A model generated the notes under the pieces. The model was not told the DNA's origin. It did not search any database and saw nothing but the letters and a program-made list of their open reading frames with translations. A DNA stretch of 64,000 bases from Dasypus novemcinctus (Eukaryota > Chordata > Mammalia > Cingulata > Dasypodidae), in assembly GCF_030445035.2 (NCBI RefSeq), contig NC_080690.1, positions 32,328,796 through 32,392,795 of the forward strand, in the 5' to 3' direction. Positions 55,560 to 64,000 of this stretch are shown in pieces. Each line of letters starts with the position of its first letter. The first letter of the stretch is position 1. The translations under genes and the position numbers were made by a program.

Positions 55560-58500
55560 TAGTGAGACCATATAATATTTGTCCTTTTGTGTCTGGCTTA
55601 TTTCACTCAACGTAATGCCCTCAAGGTTCATCCATGTTGTCGTATGCATCCCGATTTCTTCTTAAATCTGAATAGTTTTCCATTGTATCATTGTGGTTTT
55701 GATTTACATTTCACTAATAGCTGCCGATATCGATCATCTTTTCATGTGCATTTTGGCCATTTGTATATCCTCTTTAGAGAAATGTCTATTCAAGTCCTTT
55801 GCCCCTTAAAAAAAAAATCAGTTTTATTGATACATATTAATAAATCATACAGTTCATCCAGAGTGTATAGTCAGTAGTATTTGGTATAATCACATAGTTG
55901 TACATTTATCACTTCAATCATTATTACAGCATTTTCATTATTTCAGTAATAATAAAAACAAGAAAATTCTTCACTGCTCAATCTCTGTTTCCTCAGCTAT
56001 TTCTGGCTATTTTTCCACATTTATTAAGCAGTTTTATTGAAATATATTCACATACCATATGATCCATCTAAAGTGTATAACAGTGGATTTTAGTATAATC
56101 ACAACGTTATGTATTCATAATCGCAGAAATTTTGGAATTATTTCGTTATTCCAAAAAAGAATAATGCAAAAATTAGCATTTTTTGATTTGGGTTGTCTTT
56201 TTGTTGTGAGTTGTATTAGTTCTTTATGTATTCTGATTTAAACCCTTATCAGATATATGGTTTCCAAATACTTCTATTCTGTAGTTGTCTTTTCACTTTC
56301 TTGGTAAAGCACTTGGCACAGAAGTCTTAAATCTTGACAAAGTCCACTTTATTTTTTATTTGTTGTTCATGCTTTTAATGTACAGTCTTAAGAAAAATTT
56401 TGTATATGGTGTGGGAGTAGGGATCCTTCATTCTTTTGCAGATGTCTATCCAGTTTTCCCAGAACATTTGTTAAAGAGACTTCCCCATTGAGTGGACTTG
56501 GCACCCTTATCAAAATCAGTTGGCTGTAGACGTACAGACTTACTTTGAAGTCCTTAATTCTCTTTCATTGGTCTGTAACAATGGACATCTTTACTTGTGC
56601 CAATACCACACTGTAAAAAGTTACTGTAGATTTGTAATAAATTTTGAAATCTCAGAGTGAATGCTCTGACTTCTCTCTCTCTCATTCAACATGGTTTTGG
56701 CTGTTTGGGGCACCTTGCTCTTCCATGTGAATTTGAATATGAGATTCTTTGTTTCTGCCTAAAAAGGCTTTTGAAGTTTTGATTGAGATTGTGTTAAGTC
56801 TGTAAATCATTTTGAGTAGTAATTGGCATCTTGATACTGTGTATTTCAGTCCATTGAACATGAAATGTTTCCATTTATTTAGGTCTTTAATTTCATTTAG
56901 TGATGATTTGTAGTTTGCTGTGTACAAGTCCTTTATATCTGTGGTTAAATTTATTCCTAGATATTTTTTCTTTAGTTGCTGTTGTAAATGGAAATGTTTT
57001 TCTTGATTTTCCTGTATGTGTCTGTTTTTGGTTTATATATTGGTCAAGTTCTCTGTTTCTTTCTTGATCCTATGTTGATATGTTCTTTCCATTTTTGAAA
57101 GCGGTATATTGAATTCATACTATTTATGTAGAACCTTTGGTCTCTTCAAATCTGTTTCCTTCTTATATTTTGAAACTTTGTGTGCATGTATGTTTTATAA
57201 CTATTACATCATCTTTTTGGTGAATTGACCCTTTTATCAATATATGGTATCATTTCTCCCTTTAACCAATTTTTCATTTAAATTCTGTTTGGTCTCATTC
57301 AGATAGCCACCTCTGCTTTCTTTTGGTTACTATTCACATGAAATATTTTTTTCCCATTCTTTCATTTTCAACCCACTTGTGTCTTTGAATTAAAGGTGAG
57401 TCTGTTGTAAACAGTTTATAGTTGGGTCATGCTTTTCATTTATTCTATTGCCAGTTTGCCTTGTGATGGAGTGATTAATCCATTTACATTTAAATTAACC
57501 ACTGATGGGGAGTGGATGTAGTTCAAGCATCCTGGGTTTGCTTCTGGTTCCTGCTAGGGACAGGGAAACAAGCAACAAGCAAACAAATGAAGGGGCCAAC
57601 TCTGTAGAGCAGACAGACGCTTGCTGGTTGGGTGCAGGCTTTCTATATGTGAGGTCTTAGGTTGAATCCCTGCCTTGTTAACCTCAAAAAAAAAAAAAAA
57701 AATCTAAAGTAACTACTGATAATGGAGAAGTTCTTTCATTTTGCTCTTTGGGATATCTTATTTTTATCCCTCAATTTTTTCACTTTCGCTTACTTTTGTG
57801 TTTAATTGATCTTTTGTGGAATCTCCTCTCATATCTTCTGTGCATATTTTTCAAATTTCTTTCTTTGTGGTTAACCTAGGACTTAAATTGAACATCTAAA
57901 ATCCAAACTGCTTCGTTTGATTTGATACCAGTTTAAACTTAAGTAGCATACACAAGCTATGTTCCTATAACCCTCCATCCTCCTACTGTTATTCTTGTCC
58001 CAAATTTCATCTTTATACCTTGTGACTAAAATCATAGAATTATAGTTTTTTATGTATTTGTATTTTAGATCCTGTGAAAAGTAAAAGTGGAGTTACAAAC
58101 CACAAATACAACAGTACTGGCATTTATATTTACCCACATCATTACCCTTATTGGAGATCTTTATTTCTTCATGGACTTCTGTTGTCTAGTATCTTCTCCT
58201 TTCAATCTGAAGAACTTCCTTCAGCATTCTTCTACCGCAGCTTTTCTTTATCTTGGAATGTCTCAATCTTTCCCTCATTTTTAAAAAACAATTTTGCCAG
58301 ATAGAGAACTCTTGATTGGCAATTGTTTTCTTTTAGTACTTTAAATATATCATCCTTGTACCTACCTGACTCCATTGTTTCTGATGAGCAATTGACATTT
58401 AATCTTACTGAGGCTTTCTTTCTTATACCTGACATGTTGCTGCTGTCTTGTGATTTAGGATTATTTTTTTGTCTTTGGCTTTTGACTGTTTTATTATAAC

Positions 58501-58870
58501 ATGTCTTGGTGTTTCTGTATTTGGGTTTATCCTATTTTGAGTTTATATCCATATCTTTTAAGTTGGGTGAGTTTTTAGTCATTTTTTCTTAGAATATGTT
58601 TTGCCCCTTTCTCAATTTCTTCTCTTTCTGGGACTCCCATAAAGTGAAAATTAGTATACTTGATAGTGTAGCACAGATCACTTAGATTGTTCTTCTTTGT
58701 TTTTTCATTCTTTTTTTCTTTCGTCTCATATGGAATACTTTCAGTTGTCTTACCATCAAATGATTCATTCTTCTGGCAGCACCAATCTACTTTTGATCCC
58801 CTGTAATGAATTTCTTACTTCGGTTACTGTGGTCTTTATCTCCAGTATTTTGTTTTGTTCCTTTTCATTA
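55560..58870 (-). mobile_element. antisense L1 ORF2 block, broken
   Basis: The text again runs CTGGCTTATTTCACTCAACG, GAACATTTGTTAAAGAGACT, GTGCCAATACCACACTGTAA, TTCCTAGATATTTTTTCTTT and GGGACTCCCATAAAGTGAAA in L1 reverse order. An extra L1 3' end seems inserted near 55,800-56,170. Confidence 0.7.
57506..57703 (+). repeat. DAS-like SINE, dimeric short type, sense
   Basis: The head is GGGGAGTGGATGTAGTTCAA, the tail AACCTCAAAAAAAAAAAA. TAACCACTGAT and TAACTACTGAT flank it. Confidence 0.75.
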
Positions 58871-58884
58871 CTTTTTTTTTTTTT

Positions 58885-59930
58885 TTAAACAATTTATTGA
58901 AGTATTGCATTCATACTTGACCATGTATAAACAGTAAAGGTATAGTAAAAGTTGTGAAAGAAACATGCATAAAAGAAACATGCATAATGCCATACAGCGC
59001 TCCCATGCATAACCCCACCACAAATACTTTGCAGTTGTGAAACATTTGTAACAAATTATGAACACCATATTTCTTAACTGTTTATCGAAATTTTTTTTGT
59101 TCATCTGTTGTTTTCCTGATTTCCTTTAGTTACTGTGTTATTTTCCTTCAGCTCTTTGAGCATATTTAGGATTATTTTTTAAATAAAATTTTATTTAAGT
59201 ACATCAGTCTTGCATGACTCTACATAAACAATACGTATATAGTAAAATTTGTGACCTTAAAAAACAAACATACATATCTTCATACAGGGCTTCTATGCAT
59301 CAACCCACCACCAAACACCTTTCGTTGTTGTGAAGTATTTGTTACAAATTATGAAAGAGCATACTCAAAATATTACTACTAACTATGGCCCATAGCTTAT
59401 ATTTGATGTATTTTTGCCCCAAACCACTTGTTTTTTTAACACCCTGTATTAGTATAATCTATTCAGTGTGTATTCTTCGTGGCTCTCATTTTTATCACAG
59501 AGTTGTGCTGTCATCTCCTCAGTAAATTTTAGAACATTTTCATTATCCAAAAGGAAAAATCCCATACTCTCTTATCCTCTACCCCTATTTTTTAACTTAG
59601 AATTGATAAATCTTCTTTGCCATTGCTGCAAAAATATTATGTTACTGTTAACTGTGGTCTGTTAGTTACATTAGTTGTAACTTTCCTGTGTGTCACCATA
59701 TTCTTAACACTTTGTAAAAGAACATTCTTTTACTACTAACTACAATCTTCAGCCATCACCAAAATCAGTTATACATTCCATAGGTTATTCTCTAGCTTCC
59801 TTTCAATTGACATTTACATCCACAGACTACCCCTTTCAGCCACAATCACATTTATAAATCAGCGCTGTTAGTTATACTCTAATGTGTTACCTTCAACTGT
59901 ATTCATTTCCACACTTTTACAATAAACCTT
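58885..59930 (-). mobile_element. lineage-type L1 3' UTR, antisense, copies 2 and 3
   Basis: Two pieces (58,885-59,060 and 59,170-59,930) share CATACAGGGC/CATACAGCGC and TTGTTACAAATTATGAA-like text with copy 1, separated by L1 text, which suggests one inserted into the other. Confidence 0.6.
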
Positions 59931-60105
59931 TGTAGCAGTTTGAATTCCAAAAAGAAGTAACTGGATTATGCTTGTAATCTGATCTGTCCCGGGCATGATT
60001 GAGTTATGATTAGGGTGTTGAGTCTCCACCCCTTGGTGGGTGGGGCTCACAGATAAAAGGCATGGTCAAAAACAGAGTTGAGAGTTGAGGATTTTTCTTT
60101 TTTTA
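59931..60105 (+). mobile_element. LTR-like element, left piece
   Basis: It begins TGTAGCAGTTTGAATTCC, like the TG start of MaLR-type LTRs, contains AGATAAAAGGCATGG (a TATA-like stretch) and stops at GAGTTGAGGA. ACCTT precedes it. Confidence 0.55.
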
Positions 60106-61765
60106 TTTAAAGGTAGTTGAGACATTTTATATAAACTGTATGTTTGACAGAATTTTTATTTACTATTTTCATTCTTTCTCTTCAAAATGGAAAATTTCTC
60201 CTAGATTTAAAAAGTATTAATCAATAGTAAAAAGAAACAGAAAATTCTGAAGTTTACAGAAAATGAAAAAATACCCATAATCCCCATTATACAGAGGTAA
60301 CCAGTATGTACCTTTGATATATCTTTCTAGCCATATATAGATATAATATGTTTAATATATGATTCTTTTAGGAAAATAGCATATTATACATACCCTATAG
60401 TATATCAATTTAGTTTCTAGTTAATGTTTTAAAAATGGCTCGTAGTTTAGGGCTATTTAAAAGATTTATCGTATTATAAAAACGAAGTCAAGAAAAGTCT
60501 ACATATACACACATTCTTTGAATTTTTACTTTAGATAGTATCAGAATAGTGGCTGAAAAACTGTTACAGTTCAAGATTTCAAAAATTTAAAATACACAAA
60601 GCTGATAAACAGAATTTAGACAAAACTGCAACTTGACATTGATGAAACAAAAAATATTCTATACAATATTTAAATGAAAAAAAGCTTACCGTAGCCAAGT
60701 AAAAATTTTTAAACATTCATTGCTATCATATATGCATATTAAGAAATATCTTATAAGTTCCTGTAGAAACTTAAATACATAATTAATATTTACTATGATT
60801 TGGCCCCAAAGCAAAAACATCTTTCAAACCATAGGTAATATTTTCATTAAATGTGAATCTAGCGAAGCGGACTTGTCCCAGTGGTTAGGGCTTCCGTCTA
60901 TCACCATGCGAGGGTCACGGTTCAAACCCCAGGCCTCCTGGACCTGTGTGGAGCTGGCCCATGTGCAGTGCTGATGCGCGCAAGGAGTGCCTTGTCACAC
61001 AGGGGTGTCCCCTGCGTAGGGAAACCCCACGTGCAAGGAGTGTGCCCCATAAGGAGAGCCATCTAGCGCGGAAGCAAGTGCAGGCTGCCTAAGAATGGTG
61101 CCGCCCACATGGAGAGCTGACACAACAAGATGACGCAATAAAAAGAAACACAGATTCCCATGCCACTGACAATAATGAAGGGGACAAAGAAGAGATGCAG
61201 CAAATAGACACAGAGAACAGACAACCCGGGGTGGGGGTGGGGGGGAGATAAATAAATAAATAAAATAAATCTTTAAAAAAACGTGAACCTAAATTTTGGA
61301 TATAGAACTAGCAGAGAATCATGTAATCTGACACTCAAGGAAACCAAGTATTATTTTTTAGAGGATCTAAGTATTTTTGGAAATCAGACAAATATTTCTT
61401 TTAAAAAGTTAAAAATTTAACAGGAACTAAATCTGTCATTATTTTTGATACAATTGTGTATACTCTTCAGTTTAAACAAGCTGGAACTATCGTTTTGGAA
61501 TTTCACTGCTTGAAACATGGCCTATAATACATATCAGACAATTATTTGCAGAATGAATAATATTTGGGAATTTATTCATTTAGGGATTCAGAATTACAAA
61601 ACTTCCTGTAAATTATGTCATTAAAAAATGAACATATAGCATTAAAAATGAAAGTGAAAAATTGTTTAATCATTTTAGAGGAGTCTAAATACAATATATG
61701 AATTGGTGTCCTTGTGTCTGAAAGCAATCATTTATGCTTGTAATTATACTTGTAATCTGTTTACA
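60106..61765. other. AT-rich sequence between the two LTR-like pieces
   Basis: The left edge TTTTTCTTTTTTTATTT looks like a reversed A-tail, and the rest is AT-rich without long frames. It may be a reversed 3' UTR or other captured DNA; I do not recognise it. A SINE lies at 60,863-61,280. Confidence 0.4.
60863..61280 (+). repeat. DAS-like SINE, long type, sense
   Basis: The head is GCGAAGCGGACTTGTCCCAG and the tail TAAATAAATCTTTAAA. TGTGAATCT and CGTGAACCT are the flanks. Confidence 0.85.
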
Positions 61766-62217
61766 ATTATGCTCGTAGTCTGATCTGTCCCTGGGCATGA
61801 TTGAGTTATGATTAGGGTGGTGGGCGGGGCTCAGATAAAAGGCATGGCCAAGAACAGAGTTGAGGATTTCTGATGTTGGAGTTTGATGCTGAAGCTGGAG
61901 CCCCAGGGAAAGAGACAGCCATTTGCCTGATAGTCTACAGCTTGTGGAGAGAGACAGAGCCTAGAGAGCCTCATAGTCTACAGCTGACCTTGTGGAGAAA
62001 ACAGAGGTGCTGAGCCCAGAGGAACCCAGGAAGCCTGAACCCTTACAGACGTCAGCAGTCATCTTGCTCCAACACATGGAAATAGACTTTGGTGAGGGAA
62101 GTAAGTTATGCTTTATGGCCTGGTAACTGTAAGCTCCTACTCCAAATAAATACCCTTTATAAAAACCAACCAATTTCTGGTATTTTGCATCAGCACCCCT
62201 TTGGCTGACTAATACAG
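61766..62217 (+). mobile_element. LTR-like element, right piece
   Basis: It repeats about 110-140 bp of the left piece (CTGATCTGTCCCTGGGCATG to GAGTTGAGGA) and then continues to TTGGCTGACTAATACA. It includes GATAAAAG and a polyadenylation-type AATAAA at about 62,144. GCCTT follows, against ACCTT on the left. Confidence 0.6.
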
Positions 62218-62221
62218 CCTT

Positions 62222-63115
62222 ATTAAAAATTCTATATACATTAAGCATCAGCTCCAATTCTCAACCCACATTTTCTCTTCTAACCTATACTCTAAAGTTT
62301 ACCTCTGTAAGTTTACTCATTGTATTTAGTCTATATTAGTGAGACTAGTTTTTGATATATCAAACTTTCTGTTATGTCGAAAATCTCATCTTCCTCATTA
62401 GTGGTTTGTAATGCTTTTCTCTTGCTGCTTTGCATGGGCCATAGTTTCCTATTTCTTTACATGCAGGTAATCTTTTCTTGCCCAGTGGACATTTTAATTT
62501 GTTAACTTTGGAATTTAGTTACTGAAGTGTCTGTTCCTTAAGCTTGTAATCCAACTGTTGTTTTGACCAATATTTCCTTGAATGCCAGGCGATAACAAAA
62601 CACGTGTCCCAAAGCAGAGCTCCTTTGATCTACACAGCTGTGACTTGATCGCTGACTTGCCATGTTCCTCCTGTCCTACAATCCACCCCTATATGCAGGA
62701 TGTTTTCAGGGATGATGTTTACAAAGAATGTCTTCAGTCGTTCCTTCATATTGTCAGCAGAAACAAATTGACACACACATGCACCCCAGTATATGCACAA
62801 AGGTTAGTTATTCTGTCCTTTCCAGATCCTGGACTCAGGACCTGCACTGGGAGTGTCTGCTGGCTCTGCAGTGAGCTGGGAAGTACAGGGAAAGGACCCA
62901 CAAGGGTGCCATAAGGTTTTTCTGCTGTTTTTAAGTTGCTTTTTTCTTGATTCAGTGGTCTCCCAGTTAATGCAACCCTTTTAACTGTTTTCTGGAACTC
63001 TGAGAAAGATGTTTCTGCTAGTTTTTGCTCTTTTTCAAAGCTGTGGGAGATAGGACCCTGGCACATCGCACTGAGCCATCTTCCTAATAACTAATGAAAT
63101 TGAGCATCTTTTCTT
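62222..63115 (-). mobile_element. antisense L1, 5' part
   Basis: After the LTR-like element the L1 text continues (AAAAATTCTATATACATTAA). The later part (TGTTCCTTAAGCTTGTAATC, TTTCTGGAACTCTGAGAAAG) matches 43,320-44,100 and ends in GAGCCATCTTCC, like an inverted L1 start. Confidence 0.55.
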
Positions 63116-63344
63116 GAGCTTATTGGCCTTTTGTGTGTATTTGGAGAAATGTTGATTCAAGTCTTTTGTGCCCACCCCCCAATCTTTTAAAATTATTCTG
63201 AGTCATAGGTTTGGCTTCTGGAGCATTTTTCACAGTCTTTATGCAGCTTAAACGGTATACCTTAGTTTTAATAGTCTTAACTCTCTACCTGGTTTTGTTT
63301 TGTTTTGTTTTTTTAATTAAAAATTTTTAAGATGCTTTATTTTA

Positions 63345-63764
63345 TTTTTAAATATTTATTTTATTTATTTTTCTCCCCTTCCCCCCCATCCACCCCATTG
63401 TCTCCTCTCTGTGTTCATTCACTGTGTGTTCTTCTGTGACCACTTGCATTCTTGTCAGCGGCACCTGGAATCTGTGTCTCATTTTGTTGTGTCATCTTGC
63501 TGGATCAGCTCTCTGTGTGTGCAGCACAACTCCTGGGCGGGCTGTGCTTTTTTCATGCAGGCCAGCTCTCCTTACGGGGTGCACTCCTTGCACGTGGGGC
63601 TCCCCTACGTGGGGGGACACGCCTGCATGGCATGGCACTCCTTGCACGCATCAGCACTGCATGTGGGCCAGCTCACCACATGGGTCAGGAGGCCTGGGTT
63701 TGAACCCTGGGCATCCTATGTGGTAGGTGGATGCCCTTATCGGTTGAGCCAAATCTGCTTCCCT
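63345..63764 (-). repeat. DAS-like SINE, long type, antisense
   Basis: A T-rich, C-rich start leads to a complete body ending GTTGAGCCAAATCTGCTTCC. Confidence 0.85.
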
Positions 63765-63779
63765 GAAGACCCTTTAGAT

Positions 63780-64000
63780 TACATAAGTGTTACATAAAAA
63801 AATAAAAGGGATTCCATATGCCCTCACCTTCCCCCTCCCACACTTTCCCACATCAGCAACATCCCTCATTAGTATGGTACATTTGTTAAAATTGATGAAC
63901 ACATGTTGAAGTATTGCTAGTAACTATGGATTATAGTTTACACTCTGTCCTGCACAATTTTGTAGTTTATGACAAAATATACAGTGACCTGAATCCATCA
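63780..64000 (-). mobile_element. L1 3' UTR fragment, antisense, runs off the window
   Basis: AACATCCCTCATTAGTATGG and TTATAGTTTACACTCTGTCC resemble the 3' UTR text of the lineage L1s. The element is cut by the window end. Confidence 0.5.

Larger units (their letters stand above)
51843..64000 (+). other. CNOT1 intron 2, 3' partial
   Basis: No further exon is visible up to the window end. The intron is almost wholly repeat-derived: antisense L1 blocks, SINEs and an LTR-like element, listed separately. Confidence 0.8.

Noticed and set aside
62582-62914. 110-codon open frame near 62.6 kb
   Set aside because: It lies in the reversed L1 5' part that also occurs at 43.3-44.1 kb and shows no protein family feature.
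1-64000. CRISPR arrays, operons, prophage or bacterial defence genes
   Set aside because: The window is mammalian; no regularly spaced direct repeats with unique spacers and no bacterial-type coding density were seen.

Overview
The window is vertebrate, and specifically placental-mammal, nuclear DNA: short exons with GT/AG borders, long introns, a CpG-island promoter, and old mammalian repeats (MIR, L2, L1, MER5A, Tigger1). Dozens of copies of a tRNA-headed SINE (A-box-like TGGCTCAAGTG, B-box-like GGTTCGAACCC, A-rich tail) resemble the DAS SINEs known from armadillos. A xenarthran, most likely an armadillo (Dasypus type), is therefore the best guess; this rests on memory of that family, not on a search. 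Layout: (1) About 1.9-12.8 kb, + strand: the last ten coding exons of a serine carboxypeptidase of family S10, closest to lysosomal cathepsin A (CTSA). Every exon joins in frame, the Ser-Asp-His triad and the cysteine pattern are present, and the stop is at 12,809-12,811; the exons for the signal peptide and first residues lie upstream of base 1. Because the neighbour is CNOT1, this is probably a CTSA paralogue and not CTSA itself. (2) About 12.8-18.8 kb: intergenic DNA with repeats, including an L1 inserted inside a SINE. (3) About 18.8-20.5 kb: the CNOT1 promoter, with two ZNF143-type motifs, seven inverted CCAAT boxes of which five are spaced at about 31 bp or twice that, a YY1-type motif, a CpG island and a non-coding first exon. 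(4) About 19.7-51.5 kb: CNOT1 intron 1, heavily colonised by antisense SINEs, a nearly full-length Tigger1 with nested SINEs, and a large antisense L1. (5) 51,532-51,842: CNOT1 exon 2, holding the start codon, the first 34 codons and two upstream ORFs. (6) To the end: the beginning of CNOT1 intron 2, mostly antisense L1 sequence, more SINEs and an LTR-like element in two pieces. The two genes lie in the same direction and have unrelated jobs: one is predicted to be a secreted or lysosomal peptidase, the other is the scaffold of the cytoplasmic CCR4-NOT deadenylase. I found no bacterial-style operon, CRISPR array or undescribed defence-like system. The most notable items are the intact CTSA-like gene next to CNOT1, the helically spaced CCAAT array, the strong uORF overlapping the CNOT1 start, a stack of SINEs repeatedly inserted at one target, and an LTR-like element whose two overlapping pieces enclose 1.6 kb of other sequence.
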